This document shows positions 1 through 10,330 of a stretch of 64,000 bases of DNA, one piece after another. Origin of the DNA: Pseudodesulfovibrio sp. 5S69 (lineage in GTDB: Bacteria; Desulfobacterota; Desulfovibrionia; Desulfovibrionales; Desulfovibrionaceae). Position 1 is the first letter of the stretch. The number at the start of each line of letters is the position of its first letter. Under the pieces are notes generated by a model, which was not told the DNA's origin, did no database searches, and saw nothing but the letters and a program-made list of their open reading frames with translations. The position numbers and the translations under genes were made by a program. Where the stretch lies: the NCBI RefSeq assembly GCF_037094465.1, contig NZ_CP146609.1:1861501-1925500 (forward strand). The letters are read 5' to 3'.

Positions 1-33
1 CCGCCCTCCGGATTTTTCTTGTCATCCTGGTTA

Positions 34-61
34 TTGACAACCTTATCCCCATGCTTATTTT
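34..61 (+). promoter_or_regulatory. Candidate sigma-70 promoter upstream of grpE
   Basis: A perfect -35 hexamer TTGACA (34-39) is followed after 16 bases by TATTTT (56-61), four of six matches to the -10 consensus. It sits about 65 bases before the grpE start. I see no CIRCE-type inverted repeat in the short upstream stretch available, although the window begins too close to grpE to exclude heat-shock elements further out. Confidence 0.4.
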
Positions 62-126
62 CCCCACAGGTCTGGCTCCCCGCTGGCCTTTTCATTACTC
101 AATACGTTTCCCAAGGAATTGATTTC

Positions 127-747
127 ATGGCGAAAAATACGAACGAAGTGCCCATCAACGGTCTGTACGACGACGAGGGGCGGATATTGGAGGAACAGGC
201 CGTCGAAGGCCGGAGCGATAATGAGGCCGAATCCGCCGAGGAATCGGCGGAGGTGTCTCTGAGCAAAGAGGAACTGGCCGCCCTGTGCAAGGAATCGGTC
301 TGTCCCGAGTGCGACATGTTCAAGGAGGCCGAGGCCATCCGGCTGCGCGCCCTGGCCGACTCCGAGAACGTCAAGAAGCGGCTGCTCCGGGAGACCGAGG
401 AGTTGAAGAAGTACGCGGGCGAGTCCATCTTGTCCGACCTGCTGCCCATCCTCGACAACCTGGATCTGGCCCTGTCCCACACCGACAACCTGTCCGCCGA
501 GTGCAAGAACTTCGTGGTCGGCGTGGACATGACCCGCAAGATTTTCCTGGACGCGGTCAGGAACCATGGCCTGGAGGCGGTGCAGGCGGCCAAGGGAACC
601 GAATTCGACCCCGAAATCCATGACGCCGTGGGCACCGTGCAGGAACCTTCGCTGGGCGACAACCGGATCGCCCAGGTGGTCCAGAACGGTTACCGTCTCA
701 AGGGGAGGCTGCTGCGTCCGGCCAAAGTCATGGTCAACAAGCTGTAG
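127..747 (+). CDS. grpE: Nucleotide exchange factor GrpE
   Basis: This 206-residue protein is the co-chaperone that releases ADP from DnaK. An acidic, low-complexity N-terminus (about residues 1-60) leads into the long charged helix expected for the dimerising coiled coil (about 70-110), and then the compact beta domain ending in the family's typical LRPAKVMVNKL tail. The open frame extends upstream to about base 19, but ATG 127 is chosen because AAGGA lies at a good distance before it and the resulting length is normal. dnaK follows about 100 bases downstream on the same strand. A hrcA or dnaJ neighbour, common beside grpE, is not seen inside the window. Confidence 0.96.
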   Translation: MAKNTNEVPINGLYDDEGRILEEQAVEGRSDNEAESAEESAEVSLSKEELAALCKESVCPECDMFKEAEAIRLRALADSENVKKRLLRETEELKKYAGESILSDLLPILDNLDLALSHTDNLSAECKNFVVGVDMTRKIFLDAVRNHGLEAVQAAKGTEFDPEIHDAVGTVQEPSLGDNRIAQVVQNGYRLKGRLLRPAKVMVNKL

Positions 748-851
748 GTTTTTTGACGCTGCGGCCTTTACAAGGGCCAACGCGTGATTATTGAAGAAAG
801 TAACGAAAATTTACGTCAAATACGACTTTTATATCTTAGGAGGACATCAAT

Positions 852-2765
852 ATGGGTAAGATCATAGGGATCGACCTTGGAACCACCAACTCCTGTGTCT
901 ACGTCATGGAGGGCAAAGACCCGAAATGCGTCACCAACCCCGAGGGCGGCCGAACCACCCCGTCCGTGGTGGGGTTCACAGACAAGGAGCGGCTGGTCGG
1001 CGACATCGCCAAACGCCAGTCCGTCACCAACCCCGAGAAGACCGTCTTCGCCATCAAGCGGCTCATGGGCCGCGCCGCCGGCGCCCCGGAGGTCCAGAAG
1101 TGGCAGGAGCACTGTCCGTACAAGATCGTGGCCGGTAACGGAAGCGACGCCTGGGTCGAGATCGACGGCAAGAAGTACTCTCCGCCCGAAGTCTCCGCCA
1201 TGATCCTGCAGAAGCTGAAGAAGGACGCCGAGACCTACCTGGGCGAGCCCGTCACCGAGGCCGTCATCACCGTCCCGGCCTACTTCAACGATTCCCAGCG
1301 CCAGGCCACCAAGGATGCGGGCAAGATCGCCGGTCTCGAGGTCAAGCGCATCATCAACGAGCCGACCGCGGCCTCCCTGGCCTACGGTTTCGACAAGAAG
1401 GCCAATGAGAAGATCGCGGTCTTCGACCTCGGCGGCGGCACGTTCGATATCTCCATTCTCGAAGTGGGCGACAACGTCGTCGAAGTGCGTGCCACCAACG
1501 GCGACACCTTCCTGGGCGGCGAGGATTTCGACCATCGGATCATCGAGTACCTGGTGAACGAGTTCAAGAAGGAAAACGGCATCGACCTGTCCAAGGACCG
1601 CATGGCTCTCCAGCGCCTCAAGGAGGCCGCCGAAAAGGCCAAGCACGACCTGTCCTCCTCCATGGAGACCGAGGTCAACCTGCCGTTCATCACCGCCGAC
1701 CAGAACGGCCCGAAGCACATGATGGTCAAGATCAGCCGCGGCAAGCTCGAGAAGCTCGTCGACGACCTGGTCGACCGCACCGTGGAGCCGTGCCGCAAGG
1801 CCCTGAAGGACGCCGGCTTGTCCGCATCGGACATCGACGAGGTCATCCTCGTCGGCGGCATGACCCGCATGCCCCTGGTCCAGGAGAAGGTGAAGTCCTT
1901 CTTCGGCAAGGAGCCCAACCGCTCCGTGAACCCGGACGAGGTCGTCGCCATGGGCGCGGCCATCCAGGGCGGCATCCTGGCCGGCGACGTCAAGGACGTC
2001 CTGCTCCTCGACGTGACCCCGCTGTCGCTGGGCATCGAGACCATGGGCGGCGTGATGACGCACCTGATCGAGCGCAACACGACCATCCCGACCAAGAAGT
2101 CCCAGGTCTTCACCACCGCGGCCGATAACCAGCCGTCCGTGTCCATCCGGGTCTTCCAGGGCGAGCGTCCCATGTGCGCGGACAACAAGCTGCTCGGCAA
2201 CTTCGAGCTGACCGGCATTCCGCCGGCGCCGCGCGGCGTGCCGCAGATCGAGGTCTCCTTCGACATCGACGCCAACGGCATCGTGCACGTCAACGCCAAG
2301 GACCTGGGCACCGGACGCGAACAGTCCATCCAGATCACGGCCAGCTCCGGCCTGTCCGACGACGAGATCAACCAGATGGTCAAGGACGCCGAGGCCCACG
2401 CCGACGAGGACAAGAAGAAGCAGGCCCTGATCGAGGCCCGCAACCAGGCCGATACCCTGGTCTACACTTCGGAGAAGTCCCTGCGCGACCTCGGCGACAA
2501 GGTCGACGCCGCCGTGAAGGCGGACATCGAGAGCAAGATCGAGGAAGTCAAGAAGGCCCTGGAGGCCGACGACCCCGACCAGATCAAGGCCAAGTCCGAC
2601 GAGCTGGCCCAGGCCTCGCACAAGCTGGCCGAACAGCTCTATGCCCAACAGAACGCCGAGAACGCCAATCCCGGCGCGGCGGCGGGCGCGGCCGGTCCTG
2701 AAGCCGGTTCCTCGGCCAAGGATGACGACGACGTGGTGGACGCCGACTACACCGAAGTCAAGTAG
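852..2765 (+). CDS. dnaK: Chaperone protein DnaK (Hsp70)
   Basis: This 637-residue Hsp70 uses ATP-driven cycles with GrpE and DnaJ to bind and fold exposed hydrophobic peptides. The N-terminal ATPase domain opens with [11 protein letters not shown] and carries the phosphate motif [10 protein letters not shown] near residue 195 and LVGGMTRMP near residue 335. The hydrophobic interdomain linker DVLLLDVTP (near residue 385) precedes the substrate-binding beta domain and helical lid. The C-terminal tail is Ala/Gly-rich and ends in acidic [10 protein letters not shown], the usual DnaK ending. A strong AGGAGG ribosome site precedes ATG 852. Length equals the family norm, and an intrinsic terminator follows the gene. 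Confidence 0.99.
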   Translation: MGKIIGIDLGTTNSCVYVMEGKDPKCVTNPEGGRTTPSVVGFTDKERLVGDIAKRQSVTNPEKTVFAIKRLMGRAAGAPEVQKWQEHCPYKIVAGNGSDAWVEIDGKKYSPPEVSAMILQKLKKDAETYLGEPVTEAVITVPAYFNDSQRQATKDAGKIAGLEVKRIINEPTAASLAYGFDKKANEKIAVFDLGGGTFDISILEVGDNVVEVRATNGDTFLGGEDFDHRIIEYLVNEFKKENGIDLSKDRMALQRLKEAAEKAKHDLSSSMETEVNLPFITADQNGPKHMMVKISRGKLEKLVDDLVDRTVEPCRKALKDAGLSASDIDEVILVGGMTRMPLVQEKVKSFFGKEPNRSVNPDEVVAMGAAIQGGILAGDVKDVLLLDVTPLSLGIETMGGVMTHLIERNTTIPTKKSQVFTTAADNQPSVSIRVFQGERPMCADNKLLGNFELTGIPPAPRGVPQIEVSFDIDANGIVHVNAKDLGTGREQSIQITASSGLSDDEINQMVKDAEAHADEDKKKQALIEARNQADTLVYTSEKSLRDLGDKVDAAVKADIESKIEEVKKALEADDPDQIKAKSDELAQASHKLAEQLYAQQNAENANPGAAAGAAGPEAGSSAKDDDDVVDADYTEVK

Positions 2766-2803
2766 TTCGGCTTGCCTTCACAGGCCAAGCGAAGTATAGC
2801 ATT

Positions 2804-2837
2804 ACCCGGTCCGCAGTATGCGGGCCGGGTTTTTTTA
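2804..2837 (+). terminator. Rho-independent terminator after dnaK
   Basis: ACCCGGTCCGCA and TGCGGGCCGGGT form a near-perfect 12-bp stem around a GTA loop, followed by seven T residues. It ends the grpE-dnaK unit. Confidence 0.9.
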
Positions 2838-2891
2838 TCTGGTTGCGGGCAATGGCCGCGGCCGAACCGACAATGCACCAAGCCGTCCCCC

Positions 2892-4916
2892 ATGAAAAAT
2901 TCCGCATATAACGTCAAGATACTGGCCGCCCTGGTCCTGGTCGGCCTCCTTTCCTGGGGTTGCGCGCCCAGGACCATGCCCGTCAAGAGCGCGGACATGC
3001 TGTCCACGCCCAACCTCCTGGTCGAAGCCGACGCCGCCTGGAAGGCCAAGCACTGGGAGGCGGCCGAGCTCTACTACGCCGCCGCCCTGGAGCGGCCCGA
3101 CCTGGTCCGGAGCGAACTGCCCACGGTCTACGTCCGGCTGGCCGAATCCGCATCGCAGAACGGCCACTACCACCAGGCGCGCATCGCCCTGGAGCAGTGG
3201 GCCAACCAGGACACCCAGGTCTTGGAGCGGGCGGACTGGGAGCGGCTCTACCTCGACGCCATGGGCGCCCTGGGCAAGACCGAGCGGCTGAGCAACCACC
3301 TGCAATGGGTCCTGGGCGCGAGCAACGTGCCGTGGCCGACCAAGCAGGCGGTGGCCCTGTGGTACGCGGACTACTACGACGGCCACGAGGACTACGAGCG
3401 CGCCCTGGACGTCCTGGACAGGTTCTACGCCCTGGCCCCGGACGAGCAGGCCAAGTCCCTGTTCGAGCATGAATTTTCCCAGCGTTTGGCCGACATGGAC
3501 GACACCGTGGTGGGCGACCTGGCCAAGACGGTCACCCCGGTCAACCAGTGGCGCTTCCCCTATGCCCTGGTGGCGTTTGAGCGCGGTGTGCGCACGGCTT
3601 CGGACAGCTCGGCGTGGTCCGCAGACTGGCGCACCCTGCGCGACCTGGCGACCTCCGGCGAACTGGCCGATCCCATCCCGTTGCAGAACAAGCTGGCCGA
3701 GCTTGAGGCGCGCTACGGCGTGCCGCGCATCGGCCTGGCCCTGGCCCTGCCCGTGACCGGGCCGTACGCCAGGGTGGGCGTGAAGATCCTGCGCGGCGCG
3801 GGGTTGGCCCAGTGGCGGCTGGCCCAGGAGGGCGTGGACGTGGAGCTCCGGGTCATCAACACCGAGGCCCCCGGCTGGGAGGCCCGGCTGGCCCAGTTGC
3901 CCAGCCACTTCTCCGTGGTCGGCGGGCCGCTGCGCATCAACGCCTTCAAGCGGTTCTACGAGGCCGATTCCCCGGCTGCCGGCGTGCTCGGGAAGCGCGC
4001 CGTGTTTGCCTTCCTGTCCTCCTTGGGTGATCTGACCGAGGGCAAGGACGCCTGGCGTTTCTTCACCAGCCGGAACGACGAGGTGCGCAGCCTGGTCCAC
4101 CTGACCGTGGACAAGCTCGGCATCACCGATCTGGCCGTCTTCTATCCCGAGGAGAAGTTCGGCCGGACCATGGCCCAGACCTTCTACAGCGAGGCCGCGC
4201 CGCTCGGCGGGCGGATCAAGGGCATGCAGTCCTATCCGCCGCACGAACTCAAGCAGTGGACCCGGCGCGTGGGCAAGTTGCTGAAGGTGCCCGCTGATTT
4301 CAGCGACAACAAGGACGTGCCCCTGCCCATGCCGGACTTCGGGGCGGTGTTCATCCCGGACGGTTGGCGCCAGGCCCAGACCCTGCTGCCCAACTTCTTT
4401 TTCTACGAGGGCGACCAACTGGTCTTCCTCGGCCCCGGCCTGTGGAGCCGGGCCCTGGACGACGCCAAGGACGTGGACGAGCACTACTACCGCCTGGCGG
4501 TCTGTCCCGGCGCGTGGTGGGACGGCTCGGACGGCGGCAAGGCGCTCCAGACAGCCCTGACCGAGGAGGGGTTGGGCCAGGCCGACTTCTGGGTGGCGCT
4601 GGGCTACGACTTCCTGCGCTTCGCGGGCAAGCTCGGCACCCTGCCCGCGTCCTGGGACAGCGACATGGTCAACAAACGCATCCGCAAGGCCGAGGACATG
4701 GACTTCAGCATGGCCCCCATGACCTGGGACAAGAACGGCACGGCCAGCCAGGACCTGTACCTGTTTACCCCGGCCGCCAACGGCAAGCGGATCGTGGACC
4801 CCGAAAAGTTCGCCGAGCGCATCGCCAGGGCCAAGGCCCGGCGCGAACGGCGCATGGAAAATTACGAGAAGCGGTTGGAGGAAGAGGGCAAGCCCGCCTC
4901 CGCCACCGACCAGTAG
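2892..4916 (+). CDS. LpoA-like lipoprotein: TPR plus type-1 periplasmic-binding fold
   Basis: The 674-residue product starts at ATG 2892 with a signal peptide (residues 1-23) and a probable lipidated Cys24 in SWGC. The lipobox is slightly unusual, with Ser at -3. Residues about 45-270 are helical with TPR-like repeats (for example [15 protein letters not shown] and [14 protein letters not shown]). From about residue 300 the sequence resembles the leucine/isoleucine/valine-binding fold ([15 protein letters not shown]). This TPR plus binding-protein layout is that of LpoA/YraM, the outer-membrane activator of PBP1A, and of related proteins often labelled ABC-transporter substrate-binding protein. 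No transporter genes are adjacent, which favours the LpoA-like reading. Role in peptidoglycan synthesis is inferred. Confidence 0.8.
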   Translation: MKNSAYNVKILAALVLVGLLSWGCAPRTMPVKSADMLSTPNLLVEADAAWKAKHWEAAELYYAAALERPDLVRSELPTVYVRLAESASQNGHYHQARIALEQWANQDTQVLERADWERLYLDAMGALGKTERLSNHLQWVLGASNVPWPTKQAVALWYADYYDGHEDYERALDVLDRFYALAPDEQAKSLFEHEFSQRLADMDDTVVGDLAKTVTPVNQWRFPYALVAFERGVRTASDSSAWSADWRTLRDLATSGELADPIPLQNKLAELEARYGVPRIGLALALPVTGPYARVGVKILRGAGLAQWRLAQEGVDVELRVINTEAPGWEARLAQLPSHFSVVGGPLRINAFKRFYEADSPAAGVLGKRAVFAFLSSLGDLTEGKDAWRFFTSRNDEVRSLVHLTVDKLGITDLAVFYPEEKFGRTMAQTFYSEAAPLGGRIKGMQSYPPHELKQWTRRVGKLLKVPADFSDNKDVPLPMPDFGAVFIPDGWRQAQTLLPNFFFYEGDQLVFLGPGLWSRALDDAKDVDEHYYRLAVCPGAWWDGSDGGKALQTALTEEGLGQADFWVALGYDFLRFAGKLGTLPASWDSDMVNKRIRKAEDMDFSMAPMTWDKNGTASQDLYLFTPAANGKRIVDPEKFAERIARAKARRERRMENYEKRLEEEGKPASATDQ

Positions 4917-4953
4917 CCGCCCGAAGCCGGTGCGGCGCATAAAGGAGAAACCC

Positions 4954-5238
4954 ATGAAGATCAGTCCCGAAGAAGTGGCCAAGGTCGCCAGCCTCTCCCG
5001 GCTCGACCTGCCCGAGGACAAGCTCGAATTGTTTGCCGGGCAGCTCGGCGACATCCTTGCCTACATGGACAAGCTCGGCGAGCTCGATACGGACGCGGTG
5101 GAGCCCCTGTACAGCCCGGTCAAGCACACCACGGTGTTGCGCCGGGACGAAGTGCGCAAGGACTACAGGCGCGAGGAAATCCTGGCCAACGCTCCGGAGC
5201 AGGACGGCCAGTTCTTCATTGTTCCACGCATTGTTTAA
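4954..5238 (+). CDS. gatC: Glutamyl-tRNA(Gln)/aspartyl-tRNA(Asn) amidotransferase subunit C
   Basis: This 94-residue protein is the small subunit of the GatCAB amidotransferase, which converts mischarged Glu-tRNA(Gln) or Asp-tRNA(Asn) to the correct amide form. The sequence opens with the typical [20 protein letters not shown] and has the central EPLYSPV stretch. ATG 4954 is preceded by AAAGGAGAAA. The frame is open a little further upstream, but without a ribosome site. gatA follows after 27 bases. gatB is not in this window and must lie elsewhere. Confidence 0.95.
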   Translation: MKISPEEVAKVASLSRLDLPEDKLELFAGQLGDILAYMDKLGELDTDAVEPLYSPVKHTTVLRRDEVRKDYRREEILANAPEQDGQFFIVPRIV

Positions 5239-5265
5239 TATTTTGATATAATTCAGGATTGATTA

Positions 5266-6723
5266 ATGTCTGAGCTACATACGAAGACCCTCTCCGAGAT
5301 CGCGGCCCTGCTGCAATCCGGCGACGTCAAGGTTGTCGAGGTGGTCAAGCACTGCCTGGACCGCATCGAGGCCACCGAGCCCCGGATCAAGGCGCTCATC
5401 ACGGTCATGGGCGACGAGGCCCTGAAAGAGGCCGAGGCCATGGACGCGGCCGGACCGGACCCGTCCAAGCCGCTGTGGGGCGTGCCCATGGTCCTCAAGG
5501 ACCTGTTGACCACCAAGGGCGTCAAGACCACCTGCGGCTCGAAGATCCTTGAGAATTTCGTGCCCTTTTACGACGCCACGGCCGTGGCCCGGCTGAAGGA
5601 GGCCGGGGCCGTGTTCGTCGGCAAGGCCAACATGGACGAGTTCGCCATGGGCTCGTCAACCGAGAACTCCGCATTTTTCATGACCGCCAACCCGTGGGAC
5701 GTGGAACGCGTGCCCGGCGGGTCCTCGGGCGGTTCCGGAGCCACGGTGGCGGCCGGGCAGTGCTTCGGCGCGCTCGGCACCGACACCGGCGGGTCCATCC
5801 GCACCCCGTCCTCGTTTTGCGGCATCGTCGGCCTCAAGCCGACCTATGGGCGCATCTCCCGGTTCGGGCTGATCGCCTACGGTTCTTCGCTCGACCAGAT
5901 CGGGCCCATGACCCGGTCCGTGGAGGACGCGGCCCGGCTGCTCCAGGTCATGGCCGGACACGATCCCAAGGACTCCACCTCCGTGGACGTCGAGGTCCCG
6001 GATTACCTGGCCGGGCTCGGTCGCGAGGACCTTAAGGGCGTCAAGATCGGCCTGCCCGAGGAGTATTGGGGCGAGGGCCTGGACGAGGAGGTCAAGGAGG
6101 CCTGCGCGGGTGCCGTGGCCCAGATGCAAAAACTCGGGGCCGAGGCCGTGCCGGTCAAGCTGGCCCTGACCGAGTACGCCATCGCCACCTACTACATCAT
6201 CGCCATGGCCGAGGCCTCGTCCAACCTGTCCCGGTTTGACGGCGTTCGCTTCGGCTACCGCAACAAGAAGGCCGAGGAGCTGATCGACATGTACACCGCC
6301 AGCCGCACCGAAGGGTTCGGCGACGAGGTGCAGCGGCGCATCATCATGGGCACCTACGTGCTCTCCAGCGGCTACTACGACGCCTACTACAACAAGGCCG
6401 CCAAGGTCCGCCGCCTGCTGCGCCAGGACTTCGACAAGGCCTTCGAGCAGTGCGACTTCATCGCCGGTCCGGTTTGCCCGACCACGGCCTTCGTCAAGGG
6501 CGACAAGGCCGATCCGTTGCAGATGTACCTCATGGACATCTTCACCATTTCCGCCAACCTGGCGGGCATCCCGGCCATGTCCCTGCCCGTGGGGCTGGGC
6601 AAGGATTCCGCGATGCCGGTGGGCCTCCAGCTCATGGGCCCGGCCTTCTGCGAGGCGGAGATGCTCTCCGTGGCCGAACGGTTGGAGCGCGCCCTGCCGC
6701 CCCTGTCCATACCCGAGCTCTAG
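5266..6723 (+). CDS. gatA: Glutamyl-tRNA(Gln) amidotransferase subunit A
   Basis: This 485-residue amidase-signature enzyme is the glutaminase subunit of GatCAB, releasing ammonia from glutamine for tRNA-dependent amidation. The Ser-cisSer-Lys triad is visible as Lys78 (MVLKD), Ser153 (in GGSSGGS) and Ser177 (in TDTGGSIR), with the normal spacing. Length is typical and the gene directly follows gatC. The intergenic spacer is AT-rich and has no strong Shine-Dalgarno, so translation may be partly coupled to gatC. Confidence 0.98.
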   Translation: MSELHTKTLSEIAALLQSGDVKVVEVVKHCLDRIEATEPRIKALITVMGDEALKEAEAMDAAGPDPSKPLWGVPMVLKDLLTTKGVKTTCGSKILENFVPFYDATAVARLKEAGAVFVGKANMDEFAMGSSTENSAFFMTANPWDVERVPGGSSGGSGATVAAGQCFGALGTDTGGSIRTPSSFCGIVGLKPTYGRISRFGLIAYGSSLDQIGPMTRSVEDAARLLQVMAGHDPKDSTSVDVEVPDYLAGLGREDLKGVKIGLPEEYWGEGLDEEVKEACAGAVAQMQKLGAEAVPVKLALTEYAIATYYIIAMAEASSNLSRFDGVRFGYRNKKAEELIDMYTASRTEGFGDEVQRRIIMGTYVLSSGYYDAYYNKAAKVRRLLRQDFDKAFEQCDFIAGPVCPTTAFVKGDKADPLQMYLMDIFTISANLAGIPAMSLPVGLGKDSAMPVGLQLMGPAFCEAEMLSVAERLERALPPLSIPEL

Positions 6724-6741
6724 GGCTTTCCCGCAACGCGA

Positions 6742-6779
6742 AAGCCGGTTGCCGACAACTGTCGGCAACCGGCTTTTTT
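6742..6779 (+). terminator. Rho-independent terminator after gatA
   Basis: AGCCGGTTGCCGACA pairs with TCGGCAACCGGCT around a short loop, followed by six T residues. The stem is preceded by AAA, so it could also end transcription of the opposing gene. Confidence 0.92.
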
Positions 6780-6807
6780 CTATCGGCTGAGTGTCGGGCG
6801 GTCCGGC

Positions 6808-7158
6808 TTATCGCCTGCGACCGGGGTCCCCGATGTTGTCGTCTTTCATCCAGTTGAAGTTGAGGCTCGTCCGCCCCATGGCCCCGTGGTTCACGAACCG
6901 GATGTTCGAGGCGGGTCTGCCGTGGCGTCCGGCCCTGAGCAGGGGGATGATGACCGCGCCGCCCACGCCCGTGGCCAGGCCGCCCGCGGTCCCGGCGATC
7001 AGGCCGAGGGCGGTGTCGTCCAGCAGGTAGTTGGTCACGGCCGCGACGACGGCAGCGGCGACTATGCCAAGCCAGGCCCGGTACAGGCCGAGGAACCCGG
7101 CCAGAAAAAAGAGCCCGACGAAAGCGAGGAAGCCGATGCCGTGATATTGGTATTCCAT
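6808..7158 (-). CDS. Small hypothetical membrane protein
   Basis: The 116-residue product has two to three hydrophobic segments in its first 75 residues (IGFLAFVGLFFLAGFLGLY, WLGIVAAAVVAAVTNYLL and a Gly-rich GLIAGTAGGLATGVGGAVIIPLL), then a basic, polar C-terminus. The Gly-rich third helix recalls glycine-zipper membrane proteins, but I do not recognise a named family. The start is uncertain. ATG 7158 gives a clean membrane protein but lacks a ribosome site, while AGGAGG lies just before an in-frame ATG at 7266, which would add a hydrophilic 36-residue lead. It is convergent with gatA and divergent from mnmA. Confidence 0.6.
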   Translation of the reverse strand: MEYQYHGIGFLAFVGLFFLAGFLGLYRAWLGIVAAAVVAAVTNYLLDDTALGLIAGTAGGLATGVGGAVIIPLLRAGRHGRPASNIRFVNHGAMGRTSLNFNWMKDDNIGDPGRRR

Positions 7159-7318
7159 AGGGTGTTCAATAGTCCATTGCCGGCGGCAGGGCAAGCCGGC
7201 AGAGCGGGGTCGGGCGCCGTCGGCATCATCATGCCGGGATACCTTCATATTATAATATCTTCCCATTTTCCTCCTGGTTTCGTAGGATGCCGCACATGAC
7301 GCATGGGGGAAAATACCG

Positions 7319-8356
7319 ATGACCATTGCCGTGGCCGTTTCAGGAGGCATGGACAGCCTGCTCGCGCTCGCTCTGCTCAAGGAGCGGGGCGAACCGCTCA
7401 TGGCCGTGCACGGGCATTTCCTGCCGCCGTCTCTGGCCTGGGAGCGGGTGGCCGCGGGACTGGCCGGGGCGTGCGGAACGCTCGGTGTGCCGTTTCACGC
7501 CCTGGACCTGCACCAGGCCTTCGACGACCGGGTGATCAAGCCGTTCGTGGCCGAGTACAGGGCCGGGCTGACGCCCAACCCGTGCGCCATGTGCAACCCG
7601 CGCATGAAGTTCGGGGTGCTCTTCGACGCGGCCCGCAACCTCGGGGCGGACCGGCTGGCCACCGGCCACTACGTCAGCATGGCCGACCGGGAGCAGGGCA
7701 GGATGCTGGTGCGCGGCCGGGACGCCGCCAAGGACCAGAGCTATTTCCTGTCCATGGTCCCGGTGGAGAACCTGCGTCTGGCCGAGTTCCCCCTGGCCCG
7801 GACCTTCAAGCGCGACGTGCCGGCCATCCTCGAAGCCCACGGCCTGACCCCGCCGTTGCCGAGAGAGAGCCAGGAGATATGCTTCGTGCCGGACGACGAC
7901 TACCAGCACTTCCTGACCGCGCGCTGCGACATGCCCGGACCGGGCCCGGCGGCCCTGCCGGACGGCCGGATCATCGGCGAGCACCAGGGGCTGTGGCGGC
8001 ACACCCAGGGCCAGCGGCGCGGCCTGGGCATCCCGTGGTCCGAGCCGCTCTACGTCCTGGACAAGGATGTGGCGAGCAACACCCTGATCGTGGGGCCGAA
8101 GGCGTTCCTCGCCGCCGACGGGTGCGTGGCCGGACAGGTCAACCTCATGTGCCCGGTCAGGGACTGGCCCGGCACCGTGCTGGTCCAGACCCGCTACCGC
8201 CAGAAGGCCAAGCCCGCCAAGGCGTGGCTGTCCGGCGGCAAATTGTACTTTGATTTTCTGGAGCCCCACGTCCGGCCCACGCCCGGCCAGGTGGCCGCGG
8301 TCTATGACGAGGCCGGGACCGTGCTCGGCGGCGGGGTCATCGAGGAGGCGCTGTAG
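7319..8356 (+). CDS. mnmA: tRNA-specific 2-thiouridylase MnmA
   Basis: This 345-residue enzyme adenylates and thiolates U34 of tRNA-Lys, -Glu and -Gln. The PP-loop SGGMDS (residues 8-13) binds ATP. The first cysteine pair is in NPCAMCN (Cys89, Cys92) and the second catalytic cysteine in SQEICFVPDD (Cys188). A C-terminal beta-barrel with GQRRGLGIP follows. The gene stands alone, divergent from the small membrane protein, and ends 3 bases from the convergent lipoprotein gene. Confidence 0.96.
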   Translation: MTIAVAVSGGMDSLLALALLKERGEPLMAVHGHFLPPSLAWERVAAGLAGACGTLGVPFHALDLHQAFDDRVIKPFVAEYRAGLTPNPCAMCNPRMKFGVLFDAARNLGADRLATGHYVSMADREQGRMLVRGRDAAKDQSYFLSMVPVENLRLAEFPLARTFKRDVPAILEAHGLTPPLPRESQEICFVPDDDYQHFLTARCDMPGPGPAALPDGRIIGEHQGLWRHTQGQRRGLGIPWSEPLYVLDKDVASNTLIVGPKAFLAADGCVAGQVNLMCPVRDWPGTVLVQTRYRQKAKPAKAWLSGGKLYFDFLEPHVRPTPGQVAAVYDEAGTVLGGGVIEEAL

Positions 8357-8359
8357 GCG

Positions 8360-8968
8360 CTAGAAGCCGCGCTGCATCTCCATCCGCTCGCGGAGGTCCC
8401 GGTCGAACCCGTCGCGACGCTCCCGGTTCATGGCCTTGTGGATTTCCTCGGCGGTCAGTTCGGGCTTCTTTTCCAGGTAGGCGGCCATGCGCTGCACCGC
8501 GCTGGTGGCCCGGTAGTACAGGGGCTCGCGGTAGGTCTTGAGCAGGCCGAAACCCGCCTCGCGCTGGCCCAGGTAGATGAGCGTCAGGCCGAGATAGTAG
8601 GTGGAGTCCGGCAGGTCCGGGTATTTTTCGAGGGTGTCGGTGAAAATTTTGCGGGCCGCCTCGAAATTTCCGTCGTTCAACTGCTTGATTCCTGCCTTGT
8701 TGTTGAGATAGGCCTCGTTCGGGCCGTTGTTCAGGAAGTCTCCGGAGGAGTTCAGGGACACGCCGAATCCGCCCGCGCCGACGCCCACCGAGGTCGAGCC
8801 CGCGCCTATGCCGACTCCCACGCCGCCCCCGCCGGTGCCCACGCCCACCCCTACGCCGAGGGACGAGCCCACGCAGCCCGCGAGCAGCAGGGCCAGCAGG
8901 GCAAACAGGGCGGCCAGGGGCCGGGACGTGGTGCCTGAAGGGCGGGAAATGGTATTCGTTTGCTTCAT
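8360..8968 (-). CDS. Gly/Val-repeat lipoprotein with TPR-like domain
   Basis: This 202-residue product starts at ATG 8968, with GAGGTGG upstream. A signal peptide with lipobox LLAGC predicts lipidated Cys32. Residues 33-75 are an alternating Gly/Val low-complexity stretch (GVGVGVGTGGGGVGVG), followed by a helical part with at least one TPR motif (NKAGIKQLNDGNFEAARKIF, then YYLGLTLIYLGQ). The C-terminus is charged. I do not recognise a named family; a surface or outer-membrane assembly role would be a guess. An in-frame GTG at 8977 is an alternative start. Confidence 0.75.
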   Translation of the reverse strand: MKQTNTISRPSGTTSRPLAALFALLALLLAGCVGSSLGVGVGVGTGGGGVGVGIGAGSTSVGVGAGGFGVSLNSSGDFLNNGPNEAYLNNKAGIKQLNDGNFEAARKIFTDTLEKYPDLPDSTYYLGLTLIYLGQREAGFGLLKTYREPLYYRATSAVQRMAAYLEKKPELTAEEIHKAMNRERRDGFDRDLRERMEMQRGF

Positions 8969-9028
8969 GGGGGCCACCTCGGCTAGAATGAATGAACTTT
9001 TTTACAAACCGGACAGACGTATCCTAGC

Positions 9029-10330
9029 ATGACAACCTTCCACACCGCCACCCTGGGTTGCAAGATCAACCAGTACGAGACCCGGTCCATCGCCGAGGCC
9101 TGGGCCGGGCGGGACGCCGTCGAGGTGGACGACCCGCGCGCGGCCGATCTCATCCTGGTCAACTCCTGCGCCGTGACCGCCAACGCCGTGGCCGACCTGC
9201 GCCAGGCCGTGCGCCGCTTCCACCGCGACAACCCCGAGGCCGGGATCATCGTCACCGGGTGCGCGGCCCAGGTCCTCCCCGACGAATTGGCGGCCTTGCC
9301 CGGCGTGATCCGGGTGGTCGCCCAGGCTGACAAGGCGCAGTTGCTGGACGGCCCCGAGGGGTATGCGGCAGGCCGGGACAAGCCGCGCTTCGCGCCCTTT
9401 TCCATCACCGGCTACGGCCGGGCCCGTGCCGTGGTCAAGGTCCAGGACGGCTGCTCCCATTTCTGCACCTACTGCATCGTGCCCCTGACGCGCGGCCGGT
9501 CCGTGAGCCGCGATCCGGCCGAGGTGGAGGCCGAGGTTGCCCGGCTGCTCGGCGCGGGCTTTCGCGAGTTCATTTTAAGCGGCATCAACCTGCGCCACTT
9601 CGGGCGCGACCTCGCGGGCAAGCCGGATTTCTGGGATCTGGTGGCCCGGCTGGAGGAGGCCTTCGCCCTGGACTGGGCCGGACGGGCGCGGCTGCGCATC
9701 TCGTCCGTGGAGCCGGGCCAGTTGACCGACAAGGCGCTTGCCGTGCTCGGTGCGTCCCGGCTGGTCTGTCCCCAACTCCACCTTTCCCTGCAAAGCGGGG
9801 ACCCGGACGTGCTCAAGGCCATGGGGCGCGGCCACTATTCGCCGCAGTCCGCCGTGGAGTTTATGGAACGGCTCAAGGCGGTCTGGCCGGTCATGGGGTT
9901 GGGCGCGGACCTGATCACCGGGTTTCCGGGCGAGACCGAGGCGCAGTTCGAGCACACCATGGAACTGTGCCGTTCGCTGCCCCTGACGTACGGACATGTT
10001 TTCCCCTATTCCGAGCGGCCCGGCACCAAGGCCGTGGACCTTCCCGGCGCGGTGGACGTGCCGGTGCGCAAGGAGCGCGCGGCCCGGCTGCGGAAGCTCG
10101 TGGGCCGGAAGAAGTCCGCCTTTTTGAAGCGCCTGCTCGACCTGCCGCAGTTGGACGTCCTGGTCCAGGACGAGCGCGGACGCGGGGTCAGCCAGTACTA
10201 CGCGGCCTGCCGGTTCGAGGACGCGCCCGACTGCGCGCCTCGTTCCCTGGTCCGGGCGCATCCCGTGCGCGTGGACAAGGGCGTGGTCATAGTCGAGCCT
10301 CTCGCCGGGGCGATGGAGGACGCACGGTGA
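9029..10330 (+). CDS. mtaB: tRNA (t6A37) methylthiotransferase MtaB
   Basis: This 433-residue radical-SAM enzyme of the MiaB/RimO/MtaB family converts t6A37 to ms2t6A37 in tRNA. The N-terminal UPF0004 domain has the cluster-ligand cysteines in LGCKINQYE, VNSCAVT and TGCAAQ. The radical-SAM CxxxCxxC is CSHFCTYC (Cys142, Cys146, Cys149), and a TRAM-like C-terminus follows. The LGCKxNxxE opening and overall length fit MtaB better than MiaB. It overlaps the next gene by four bases (GTGA), implying translational coupling. Confidence 0.9.
   Translation: MTTFHTATLGCKINQYETRSIAEAWAGRDAVEVDDPRAADLILVNSCAVTANAVADLRQAVRRFHRDNPEAGIIVTGCAAQVLPDELAALPGVIRVVAQADKAQLLDGPEGYAAGRDKPRFAPFSITGYGRARAVVKVQDGCSHFCTYCIVPLTRGRSVSRDPAEVEAEVARLLGAGFREFILSGINLRHFGRDLAGKPDFWDLVARLEEAFALDWAGRARLRISSVEPGQLTDKALAVLGASRLVCPQLHLSLQSGDPDVLKAMGRGHYSPQSAVEFMERLKAVWPVMGLGADLITGFPGETEAQFEHTMELCRSLPLTYGHVFPYSERPGTKAVDLPGAVDVPVRKERAARLRKLVGRKKSAFLKRLLDLPQLDVLVQDERGRGVSQYYAACRFEDAPDCAPRSLVRAHPVRVDKGVVIVEPLAGAMEDAR

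Noticed and set aside
18..50. Heat-shock (sigma-32-like) promoter before grpE, suggested by CTTGTC and CCCCAT
   Set aside because: The spacing between the two words is wrong (over 20 bases, or 7 from the nearer TTGAC).
816..2648. A 610-residue open frame antisense to dnaK
   Set aside because: Same codon-mirror artefact, with no ribosome site or recognisable motif.
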